Shown here one piece after another: positions 37,441-48,243 of a stretch of DNA of 64,000 nucleotides (position 1 is the first letter of the stretch; every line of letters starts with the position of its first letter). The notes beneath the pieces were generated by a model. That model was not told the origin of the DNA, ran no database searches, and worked only from the letters and a program-made list of their open reading frames with translations. The DNA comes from Circinella minor (Eukaryota > Mucoromycota > Mucoromycetes > Mucorales > Lichtheimiaceae): the NCBI GenBank assembly GCA_016758965.1, contig JAEPRB010000138.1:1-64000 (forward strand). The letters run 5' to 3'. The translations under genes and the position numbers were made by a program.

Positions 37441-38542
37441 AGAAATATTCTTACCTTATTCTTACTATTATTATTATATAATCAAGAAATGTTTAAAGCA
37501 TCTAATTGTATGTGATAGACGAAAGAAATTCTTTTAAATTACGTGCTTGTACCTATGCTCGTATATAATATTAGGTTACTCAACTTCTAAAAGAGTGTGT
37601 AATAACTGTGTTATACCTAAGATTGTCAAAAAAGAATGCGCTATATGCTACTTTGCTAAATAAAAAAGCACTTGAGAAAAGAGGTATTTTTTTGATCTAC
37701 TTCTAGCGTATATTTACAGATGAAATAATATATGCATCACTTTCTTTCTACTGGCAACAAGTAATACTTACTGTGCTATTGTGAGGTGTCATACTAAGTA
37801 ATGCGTATAATGAGAAAAGTAATCTTTAGTTCTATTGCCACTATTTAAAATTTACGGAGACAAACGACATTCTATAATATTCTTGTCGTTCACATTTAAT
37901 ATCACATGAGCAATTATTATTTCATACAAATGCTCTTAAAAATATATTAGTTTCTAGATATAGTGAAATATGCTTATATTGATGGCCTGATGCCATAATC
38001 GTTCACTTGTTACTTTTAACTGTTTTCAATTGATGATGACATTCAAATCATTTTTATTATCAAGCACTACTACTACCAACACTACTCCTATCACTCACAC
38101 ATTAAAGAAATATAATAAATATATTAGATTAAACGCTGTTCGACTAAAATCTGTTTTTAATACTTAAAAGAATACATGCTCAGCTACTTAATGCTACCAT
38201 TAGGTCATTTGGCTCTATCTCCTATCTAACTAATATAGTAATAAATATTTGCTATGTATACTTGCTACTACTCTTATTAATTGTTGGCTATTTAAATATA
38301 CTTTATTGAAAAGCTATAGTCATAGACTTTTTTTTTTATCGCTTTTATCAATCTCTTAATCATATCAAATAATAAAAAAAGAATATATATACGATGCTGC
38401 TGCTATCATATCAATAATATACAAAATTTTTTTGTTCTTCTCGAGATAATAATAATAAAAAAAATAATAACAAAAACAAATTTATTTTTTTCGCACAACA
38501 ACACACACCAAAAAAAAAAAAAATTAACAACGATAAAAACAC

Positions 38543-38570
38543 AAAAAGTTAATCACCGAATTCGGTGATT
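38543..38570 (-). terminator. 20-bp perfect palindrome plus T-run 3' of tRNA-Leu
   Basis: AATCACCGAATTCGGTGATT at 38551-38570 is a perfect inverted repeat beginning 6 bases past the tRNA 3' end. On the tRNA strand it is followed by AACTTTTTG, where the T5 run (38543-38547) is an adequate RNA polymerase III terminator. The palindrome itself is not required for pol III termination. Confidence 0.5.
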
Positions 38571-38576
38571 ATTCAG

Positions 38577-38659
38577 TGAAGAGAGTGGGATTCGAACCCA
38601 CGCCTCCGAAGAGATCAGGGCCTTAACCTGACGCCTTAGACCAACTCGGCCATCTCTCC
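38577..38659 (-). tRNA. tRNA-Leu (anticodon AAG)
   Basis: On the minus strand the 83-nt gene starts GGAGAGATGGCCGAG and ends at discriminator A. The acceptor stem GGAGAGA pairs with TCTCTTC. The anticodon stem TCAGG/CCTGA carries loop TTAAGGC (anticodon AAG, decoding CUU). A long variable arm (TCTCTTCGGAGGC) typical of leucine tRNAs and a T-loop GGTTCGAATCC are present. No intron. A- and B-box sequences look intact. Confidence 0.96.
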
Positions 38660-40119
38660 TGATTGATATGTCGTGGTGTGTAATGTTTGTTATGGCCTTA
38701 CATATTTTACAACAAAAGTCTAGACCGGTATTTTTTTTTTAATTGTTATTGGCTTAGAGGGGAAATTTATTCTTCCATAGTCAAGCATACCATTCTCTTT
38801 TTCATATGTCAAAGTATATCACCTTAATCCATTAATTAGTATTTTCATTATATCCATTATCTTTATTATTCTTTTTTTACTATTTATGTACTCTTAATTT
38901 TGTCTTTATTATTTTCATACTTCTTTATTTTTATACATTTGATCTGTATAATTCTGTTATTATCCTATCTACCTTATTCTTATATTTTCTTGTTGTCAAT
39001 TATTCCCTTTCACCTTTATCTTATTTTATGCTTTCACTTATTTTTTACTTTTATTAAAATGTTATGATCCTATATATACTTATAATAATATCTTTATATT
39101 TTACTTTATGTTCATTATTATTATTAATATTTTTCTATCTTATATTTTTCTATCTTGTTGTCATTATTAGCCCTTCTGTCCCTCTATACCCTCTATATCC
39201 GTTCTTCATGTTTATCACCTTTTTTACCCGCCTCGATGATATTATTATCATAATATTCTCAATCTTATATTTTATTCTTATGTAATTTTCTTTCTACTAC
39301 CCTCATTATTATACTTTATCTCATTTATCTTGTTGTCTTTACCTTCTTTATCCCTATCTTATATCCTTAATTTCCATTTGCTTTTATTATGATTACATTA
39401 TTATATTTATTATAGAATAGCTATTAGAGAACTATTATTTCAAATTGATTTCTAAAAGATATATAAGGCGTAGCCTTAAATAATAAAATAAGAGGACAAA
39501 TTTTATTTTTTTGATCAGGATAGTAACTTTAACTTTACTTTTGATTTTATTTTATTTTTTATTTTTGTTTGACAGTTGATTTGGGACAATCACTATGATA
39601 TTTTTTTTTTAATATCTTTTCTATTTCTTCTATTTCTATTCTCTCACTACACTTAAACCTATAACTTCTCTGAACCCTTTTATTTTATACTATTTTATTT
39701 TATTCTACTCCTTCTTATATTCTCATTTATTTTATTTTATTTTTTATATGCTTACTTTCTATCCTATTCAAGTACCACATGTGGTACATTTGACACAGAG
39801 TTTATAAGGTTTTCTAGCTTCGTCTAGCACTTGGTGGAGTTCTATAAAGAGGAATTCTGATTATATGATTGGCCTTTGGCCATAGTAGTTGAATTTTATT
39901 TCTTGGCCAATGTTTATGCCTTTTTCTGTTCTTATACCTTAAACCTTATATTTATTTCTTTATTCCTTATATCTCACCTGTCATCTTTAACTCTCATTTC
40001 CTTTATATATGTCTTTTTGATCACTTTCCCTAGTTACTACAATCATTAACCTACTCATTTCTTTCTCTAACTCTGTTTTATCTTTCTGTTGTCATCACCC
40101 ATTTTTATTTGTTTTTATA

Positions 40120-40425
40120 GTTTTGCACGTTCCTTATTAGCCCTATTGTAGTGTCATAGAATTAAGAGTGTAGAAACACTGGGGATTATAGGAGATCTAC
40201 CCCTCATAGAGCTAAAAGGATCTTCTTCTTGAGAATAAGGTCATCATATCATCTTAAGATAAAATTCTTTAAAATATTGGAAATAACCCAGCATGATAAA
40301 AAAATTATATAAATAGACCAACTCGTATATAGAATAATAATCTTTAGCTTATTTTCGAGAATAAATACTGTTTCAAAGGACTCATCATCATTTAATTTTT
40401 ATTGTTGATTTAAAATTATTATTAT
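40120..40425 (+). repeat. Right arm of ~300-bp inverted repeat
   Basis: Counterpart of 37140-37440 inside the presumed 5' untranslated region of the LINE; the arms are about 2.7 kb apart and flank the tRNA gene. Confidence 0.75.
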
Positions 40426-40847
40426 TCTATCGATCACCCCACCTATTTCCATCTCATCATTTATTTCGAGCATAATAATTACTATTTTATCTTTATGTAT
40501 TCGAGAAAATTTGTCTTAATATATAAAGGAGGACAACTCAAATAAACACTAGTAGTGAAGAAATCTTTCCCTTTTGCTCTAGCTTAGTAACTTTTATTTT
40601 TTTATTTCTTTGAGATAGCAGGATATCTCCGCCATATTTTTCTATTACCTTGCCACTATTATACTCGACCCGTAACTTTTTCAAAACCATATTTATCTTT
40701 TTTATTTCGTACCTTTTTCTTACTACATCAAAGCACCACACGTGTGAGTATATTGGTATCGTTTTTCTGTCAGCTGCAATCAATCCCAACTATGTCCCCC
40801 CTGGACCTATCTTTCACTGTAAAGAATGTTAAAAGCAGTATGCCCAC

Positions 40848-42118
40848 ATGGGCATTTTAAAAACTCTGACTGTAACAACTGCCGAGGCATCAGATATGGG
40901 TGTCAAACTAGATGCTAAAATAGCACAACCACCAGGTGCCACTAAAAAGAATAAAAAACCTACACAAATTGACTTCGATTCTGAATTGGAAACTGAACAT
41001 GAGAAACCTCAACTATCAACAAATAATAATAACAATAATACTTATAATGTTCCTACTACAACTCAAATTGCCACCAGACAACAATCCTGGGGCGACCCAA
41101 TGGAGCAGCTCTCATCTGTTAACTTAGAGAAATATGACACCAACTATTATGACCATCTTCATCCTCGAACTCTTGAATTTGTACATGACATATATAAGCG
41201 TATAGATGCAACTAATAAAGTGGTCGTGCAATTGGCAGCAACAGTAGCTGAAAATATCAAATTGGCAAAGGAAAATATGAAGCTTACAATAGAGCTCCAA
41301 ACAGCGAATATCAACAGCTCAGTTTCATTATCGAGGGTCCAGACCAGCCTACAGTCTGAATCGCTTCAAAATATGCATCACCACCAACAGCAACAATTAC
41401 ACTCAAAGATCCACCAGCAAAAAGCTACGCAGCTGCAACAGCCAAGGGTAAATCACCCAGACCTCTCCCAAAAAAAAAGGGCTATTGCCACTGCTGCTCG
41501 CCACTTGACTGAAACTCCCGCTAACCAAGGATATCAATTCTTATATATCCCCACCAAGCATCGTATGACAATCTCTAACATGCGTAATATCTTGCGCACT
41601 CTCCGAATTGAAAATTCGTGTGTTCTTGATATTCACTTTCCTGATCACAAACTGCTGCTCTACTGATCTTTGCTAGTGTTATTGCTAATAGATTGCTTAA
41701 ATTTGGTGTCAACATCAAGGACGATTTTAATCCATTGGACCTTGATCTTCTACGAGATACCAAATTGGTCGATCTCTCAGAAGAAGAACGCAAAACAAAA
41801 ATACAAGAAGTTCATCATGGCCATATTATGAAAGCATTAAAATTCATTCGTGAACCAGTTAAATTTTCTGTAGCACGTAGTCTATTCCTCGACAATCAAA
41901 TCACTCAAGCAGAATATGATCAAATTTGTTCTAGTTCTCGCTTACTTCCACGGGCAGGCTCCGAATCAGCTGCATTTGCAGCCCTACAACAATCAGGCAA
42001 CGCTCTGTTATCCAACGATGATAACACCATCATGAATGATAACACTAACCCTGCTGGTGAAAATAGACCTCACACTCGATCCCCAACTCCTAGTCCATCA
42101 CCTCCTACTTCTATTTAA
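40848..42118 (+). pseudogene. LINE ORF1 (broken)
   Basis: Two open frames, 40848-41666 and 41693-42118, are separated by a frame change near 41660. The first has a low-complexity Asn run, a helical segment (IYKRIDATNKVVVQLAATVAENIKLAKEN in part) and a His/Gln-rich stretch. The second has KFGVNIKDDFNPLDLD and ends in a Ser/Pro-rich tail. Just upstream, another frame (about 40811-40885) encodes a Cys/His cluster (CKEC, then CPHGHFKNSDCNNC), so the original product probably began further 5' with a zinc finger. Likely an RNA-binding nucleocapsid-like partner of ORF2. Confidence 0.6.
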
Positions 42119-42269
42119 TTATGAGAGTCGTTTTAGTTTCCTTGATTTTTTAATTTGTTACTATATATCTAAATCTAAATATCAAAAAAAAAAAAGGAAA
42201 TATAGAAATACATTAATATAATAAAAAATATATATAACAATACTGAAAATAAAAATAGAATTAACAAAG

Positions 42270-45200
42270 TTGAATTGTTTCTCTATGATATATAGCGATA
42301 TCACAATCACATTATGGAATGCAAATGGATTGACCAGACAGGAAATCTATCCTATTATTAATTTATTTTCAGACTCTATATTTTTTTTTACAGAAACATG
42401 GCTACTCCCTCCTCAACGCTATGCAACCGATTGGATCCAACATCATACATACGGTCTCCCCACAAGTAACAACAATCACGGTCAAATGGGTATAACTCTA
42501 TTAATCAATCAAAAATGTCCCTACCCTGTATATATTCTACCACCCTCTTCACCATATATATTATCTTGCCAACTCGCTGATTTGGTTATCCACTGTGTCT
42601 ACTTACCTTCTTATCATACTTTTCCTGACTCACAAGCCATAGAATTTATTAACAATATCTCTTTACATCACACTAACAGCTCGACCACTAACACGATTAT
42701 TTGCGATGACTTTAACGCTTGTAATCCAAGACTCACTGGTGATCACCACTCGAATTCGCGTGGTATTGCCATGCATAATTGGACTACCGAAAATCGACTA
42801 CTTTGCTGGAATGCTGAACTCGCCTTTGATCAATACATCTTCTTTGATAAGCACCAGAATGGTCGTGAAGACAAAAGTATTATTGATTTATTTTTTAGCG
42901 CTCACCACCCCACCACCTCACATCGTCATCACTCTCTATCACCACCCTCGCCGATCTTGTATCAAAACACAAACCAGGTTACTTCCAGTTCACCACATCA
43001 TTCTTACCTTCTAACTGCCTCGACCATTCATGTCGAATATAGTATCTCCGTAAACTTGCAGCTAATAAAATCTACCAAGGATATATCCAGCAATTTACCA
43101 TCAATAGATCCACCATCCATCACCAACTTCAACAAATTCTGAAGGATGCCAACAAATCTGATATAACTAGCCGTTGATTTTATAGATGTTATTCACAAAA
43201 CTCTGAACCAAACCGTAAAACAGAAATCATTCAGAATGCCAGAAAAAATGGATCAAACGTTTCATGAACGCGAATCCTGTTATTAATGTCCTCATACTGC
43301 AACTGGAATTCAAAAAGCATATTGGATCACCAAATGCGAAGAGGCCCGAAAACATCTCAAAGCACTGGTAAAACAACACCATCGCCAAACTTGGAAAGAA
43401 TTCTATAATAAACTCGCTTCAGATGATTTCTCTAAAACCACCGCCTCAATCAAATGCATACGACAGAGTATAAATATTTATTCATCATGCTTTACTGATC
43501 CTGCTGGTCCACAAGTTGCTGCTGATCGGATGAAACAACATCTTCACATGGTTTTTGCTGGAGATAATCTACCTCACCATCGTCCAAATGCACCATTACC
43601 AGCCACCGGTCCTCATCCCGTTTATGAGAAGGATAATGATCCTTGCAATGACAATGATTGCCCATTTACTAACGAATAAATTAAAACCGCTTTAGAAAGA
43701 GTCGCATCCAAAAAAGCGCCAGGTATTGACCATTTATGCAAAGAAATGTTAGCGCCAATCCAAAACCCCCTCATACCTATCTTAACTCTATTGTTTAAAC
43801 TCTGTTAGAAATGGTCCTACATTCCATCTGCTTGGCGTGTCGCACAGGTCATTCCTGTATATAAGAAGGGTGAATCTAGTTTGCCGTCAAACTACCGGCC
43901 GATTAGTTTAACATCAGTACTCAGGAAAGTAATGGAAATTTGTCTTACTGATAGCATTCATTCTGCTTCTCCTCTTTTAGACATCGCTCAAGGTGGTTTT
44001 CGCCCACAAAGAAGTGCCTTGGACCAAGCTTTGTGTTTACATGAGCTTGTTCAACATCATTCTCGTGCTGGTGGTCTCCATAGGTTGCCATCACTAATAT
44101 TTTTAAACATACACGTCACATATGATGCAGTCGACTGAGCCATCATTTGGCGTGCTCTAGAACCATTGGCCTCTCCTGCATTACTTGGTTTTAATCCAAA
44201 ATCTATTTGACGACGTTTCCATTGAAGTCGTTTTGTCTGGCGTCAAGTCACGATCTTTTCATACAACAACTGGTGTTTTTACAAGGCTCTATTCTGTCTC
44301 CACATCTTTATTCATTATATATCAAATCTCCACCTTCTTATTTACGATCACTAAACCTCTCTTCTTCTACGAATAGTTCCTCATCTCTTTCTCCATTCAC
44401 TTTTTCATCTTCTTCTTCGTCTGTTGATTTTACTTCTTCTTCTATAGAGTAGCCAATATATTGTGTGGTCAATGGTCAATGTATACATTGCTTATTATAT
44501 GCTGACGATGTAGCACTTGTTGCTGACGCCGAGGATATGTCGAAGCTTCTTGCCAAAGTCGAACAACATTCCTATAAACTTGGCTATTGTTGGAATCCAG
44601 CAAAATGTATCGCGCTTCATCTCACTCGCCACACCAAATTTTCAACTATATGGACAACCAATTAAAGTCGAAACATCATTTACTTATCTCGGTGGACCAT
44701 TCAGCTCCAATCTTCAAATCAACCTCAACCTTTTAATCCCACGAAACACTAGTTCGGCCATCACCGCCATGAAAATTCTCAAATCGATTGGATGTAATCC
44801 CACAGGTCTTCCACGATGACTCGTAACACAATTATATCAACAATTCATTCTACTAAAAATGGAGTATGGATTAGCTATCATCAAGACCAACAAAACGCAC
44901 CTAAAAAAAATAGAAAAAGACCAAGATCAATATTTATGCATAGTTTTTTTTTTTTTTTGGGGGGGGGGTCATCGGACATTATCCCACAATTGTTTTCCGC
45001 CATACGGCAGGGTTACCAACAATGGAAGAGCACGTACAAATTCTGCGCGTCAAGTTTTTAACTCATGCTTTTTATTTACCTGATCTCTATTTTACGACCT
45101 TTAACTTCTCCGTGCTACCTCTCACCTATGATCTACTCTTCTTAAATTCAGTATTATTTGGAACAACTTGCTATTACTACTACAAGACGCCGATGGTCGA

Positions 45201-45674
45201 ACATTTAATCAATCTATTAAAACTCTTCGTCTTGATTATCTAAAAGCAAAAATAAAATAATCCGCACTCTGATGTTTTTATTGGCGCTGCACGTAATACT
45301 CTTGGGGGGTAGATTCAATTTTTCTTTTTTTTGGCTACGAATGGCAAAGCGTGAAAGACGTCGTCTCTTGCATTGGCAGCTGGATTGGCTTCCTGGTCTT
45401 CCAATTACTTGTCGCTGTACTGTTGCTTGTACAAGTCGCCATCATCTTTTTGAATGTCTCGACATCCCAAACCAACTCGATCTCCCTAGTCGATATCTCA
45501 CCTAATCCAATTAATTATCTACTCAATAAATTACCACGTCGTCTACCATATTCGCCTCGTATCATCAATTTTTGGAACAGGCATTGGACTCGCTTAATGG
45601 TTGTCATGGCAGATATCGATCAAGTCTGTCATCTCGACGAAGAAAAACCCAAATCTAAAGATAGCAATTCTTAA
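42270..45674 (+). pseudogene. LINE ORF2: endonuclease and reverse transcriptase (broken)
   Basis: 42270-43142 encodes an exonuclease/endonuclease/phosphatase-type domain: WNANGL, FTETWL, a degraded DDFNACN for the GDFN motif, and SIIDLFF. Frames from about 43290 to 44140 carry the RT fingers/palm (KKAPGIDHL, WRVAQVIPVYKKG, NYRPISLTSVLRKVMEICL, GGFRPQRSALDQA). 44465-44665 has the catalytic HCLLYADDVALVADA. Near 45400 the frame LPITCRC, CTSRHHLFEC resembles the C-terminal CCHC-like motif of LINEs. Stops at 43678, 43806 and 44136 and several frameshifts inactivate it. A T/G homopolymer (44945-44968) interrupts the 3' part. Confidence 0.75.
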
Positions 45675-46269
45675 ATTGAATTAATCCTCCACTACCACTA
45701 CCACCACCACCGCCTCACAACCACCACCACACTGATTCTCACCATTAACCACGTCGTCTTCTCATTTTACTGACATACATATATACTTATAAAATATCCA
45801 TATTTATCTTAACAAAATAACCAGAAAAAAAAAACAAGAATAGAACTCTTTCAATAATTATTAAAAACGAAAAAGAAAAAAAAAGGGGTGGGGGGATCCC
45901 TTAAAACCGAAAAAAAATATGCACCCGCTCCTGCATTGATTACAATAATCTTTTCCGCATGGACCACCCGATCTGCTGGGCTGCTTTACTAACTTTATCA
46001 ATTTTTAATCTTGACATATTTTTATTTTCCTATCCTGCTACCTTATATTACCTTACCTCTCTATATGATTTTATTATATTCTTTTACTCTCTATCCCTCT
46101 ACAACCTTGTAATTCCATTTTTTTTATTATTCCCCCCCAAGTAACTTATTGGGTTTTCATATCTTTTTCTTTGACATATATATTTGGATATTGCTCTTCA
46201 TGGTGACCCATATATGTATCATAGTACCCGGATCGTTTTTCATACCACATATTAATAAACAAACTATTT

Positions 46270-46294
46270 CAACTCTCGACCATCTCTCCTGATT
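46270..46294 (-). repeat. Partial copy of the tRNA-Leu 5' end (putative 3' target-site duplication)
   Basis: CCATCTCTCCTGATT at 46280-46294 equals 38650-38664, covering the first 10 bases of the tRNA and 5 bases upstream. Extending leftwards, CAACTC-(TC)-G-A matches the tRNA with one 2-nt insertion and one mismatch. Too short to be a tRNA gene. Confidence 0.6.
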
Positions 46295-46852
46295 TAAAGA
46301 CAATCTTGTTCCATCTAGATACACCCCAATGTAATACACAGCTTTTATTTATATATAAACTACTTTACTTTTTAATTAATAACTACTATTATAATATATT
46401 ATAATAACAGACTTTATTAATATTCTTTATTATAAAATAGAGCTTAAGTTTACTACTAAAATGAGTAGGCAACTAAACGATTTGATTGTATATATAGTAA
46501 ATAATATTATATTAATTAATATAAAAGTATAACTAAAGATTTTTTATAGCTATTCAAGTTCTTTTAAAAAAGCTAAACTAAACTTATGGACTGAAATAAA
46601 CCATCTTGAGAAGAACCAAAAAATTTAATTCTCCTATAAATAGCTTATCAATTAGAATGACTACTAAGTATCACTAATCCTTGACATTTATTAATAAAAA
46701 AAAAAAAACAACAACAAATTATATTATAGGTATTATTTTAACTATTTACAAAAATAAAAATAAAAAAATAAAATATATAACTCTATTTTCCCTTTATTTT
46801 TTTTTTTTAATAGAGTAAAGGAAAAAAGGGAGATGAATAATGTATAATATTA
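46295..46852. other. AT-rich spacer between LINE and Elp5
   Basis: No gene seen. If the target-duplication reading is right, this is the original 5' flank of the tRNA gene. It includes poly-A/T runs and the Elp5 3' region. Confidence 0.4.
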
Positions 46853-48019
46853 TTAAATATCCAAATCATCATCTGGATCTTCATCATCAAAATCATCTCC
46901 AGCATCTGGTTCATAATAAATAACACCACTACTTGATTGTTGTTGTTGTTGTTGTTCTTGAACTTTCATATAAGGTAATTCCACATTATCTTTAGCACGA
47001 CGTTGATTATCCGTTAATGAAAGATTAAATGATAAATTAGCCGTTGGATCAGGTTGTTGAGGTTGAGGTGATTGTGTTTCAATATCCATAGATACTTGTT
47101 CCATACTATTTTCACCTGTTAATTCTGTTGCTTCCATAATAATTAAACCTTTACTTCCTAAACAAAATCCATTGGTTTCATATTGTACTTTGCCACTCTT
47201 TTTACGCCATTCAATTTTTGCTAATCCACCTTTTTCAATTAAATTACTCGTGGTTTTCATATATGTAAATGATTCTTGAGCTGTAAATCCAGTTAAAGCT
47301 TCTTGTTGTGTTTCATGTAATGTACGTTCAGGTAAAGGTTCCAATGACAAAATAACAGAAGCAAGACGATTAAGTGCATCCACAGTTGGAATAACAATAT
47401 TATTATTATTTGATGGTAAAGATGTATCTGCGTGATGATTAATAACAAGTCGGATTGTATCTAAAAAAAAAGAAAAAAGAAAATACGCGTTTAATTTGGA
47501 TATATATATCTTTTATTCCATAGTTTGATAATCTTTACCAGTAGTAAGTGATTCAAGTGCTTTAACAAGTTGATAAGTGCGTTGTTGAGAAATCATTAAT
47601 AATGGATGAATTGAATCAATTAATATCGAATATTCACTACCAGGTGTTGTTATTTTTTCAATAATAGGTTTTAAAATGGATCGTTCCATATCTCGAATAT
47701 CTTGTACTTTTTGAATTGTAACACCTGTTGGTAATGGATTCATTGTTATTTGATCATCCCAGCCCAAAGGATCTGTGTAAGCATCAATGATATAAATGGT
47801 GCTATTATTGACATTGTCTTGACTCGTATGTTGTAAACGCGTTAACCATGCTGTAGGTGAAGTTTCAGTTAAAACAACAATTAATCCTTGGTTTTCTCGT
47901 AGGGTAGTCATTGCGAATTCAGATAACAATGAAAGACCTGAAAGTTGAATCGAATCATTAATTAAAATAAAAGGTGACGATCGTTTATTTTGAAGTAATT
48001 GATTTAAACAAAGTGCCAT
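46853..48019 (-). CDS. ELP5: Elongator complex subunit Elp5 (IKI1 family)
   Basis: Two exons on the minus strand, 48019-47539 and 47460-46853, joined by a 78-nt intron with a GTAAAG donor; 362 aa. The N-terminal two thirds have the RecA-like fold pattern of Elp4-6 (MALCLNQLLQNKRSSPFILI, IYIIDAYTDPLGWDD, YSILIDSIHPLLM). The C-terminus ends with the family hallmark acidic motif YEPDAGDDFDDEDPDDDLDI, preceded by a Gln run (CAA repeat). Elp5 links Elp4 and Elp6 in the hexameric subcomplex that binds tRNA during wobble-uridine (mcm5/ncm5) modification. The start lies 225 bases from the divergent SLC35C2-like gene. Confidence 0.92.
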
Positions 48020-48243
48020 TTTTATTATTATTATCTTTTTTTTTTCGTTGTTTTGTTAAAATGAAAAGCAAAAAAAAAAAAAAAAATTAAATGTGTAGTT
48101 TTCGGAGTCCAAGTGTTTTTAGTTCAGTCGATCCCCTTTTAATATATATATTAGCTATTTTATATAACCCCCCCCAAAAAAAACATTACTCCCACACTTT
48201 TTTTTTTATCTCCCTACACAACTTCACTCCCTTTTATTTTATT
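48020..48243. promoter_or_regulatory. Divergent promoter shared by Elp5 and the SLC35C2-like gene
   Basis: A 224-bp gap. Contains poly-A and poly-T blocks (48070-48087, 48199-48208) that would exclude nucleosomes, and CCCCCCC at 48170-48176. A forward open frame spans it but has random composition. No clear TATA box was assigned for either gene. Confidence 0.45.

Larger units (their letters stand above)
38665..46279 (+). mobile_element. Decayed non-LTR retrotransposon (LINE) inserted at tRNA-Leu
   Basis: A ~7.6-kb segment. It has a pyrimidine-rich 5' region (38.67-40.8 kb), an ORF1-like frame (40848-42118), an ORF2-like series with endonuclease, reverse transcriptase (YADD) and C-terminal Cys/His motif (42270-45674), and an A-rich/G-rich 3' region. 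It is bracketed by a 15-bp direct repeat CCATCTCTCCTGATT (38650-38664 and 46280-46294). Frameshifts and stops show that it is dead. The ORF1-endonuclease-RT order resembles the LINE-1-like elements reported in Mucoromycota, but the clade assignment is not proven. Confidence 0.75.

Noticed and set aside
34380..46300. Centromere/pericentromere with LINE-1-like elements
   Set aside because: LINEs flank kinetochore regions in some Mucoromycota, but a single element beside housekeeping genes gives no specific support.
46157..46339. Possible second tRNA-Leu gene at 46.27-46.29 kb
   Set aside because: Only the first ~25 bases match; no anticodon arm or T-loop. Better explained as target-site duplication.
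48091..48243. Upstream in-frame ATG for the SLC35C2-like gene
   Set aside because: It overlaps the divergent promoter and poly-T/poly-C leader; the predicted residues look random.
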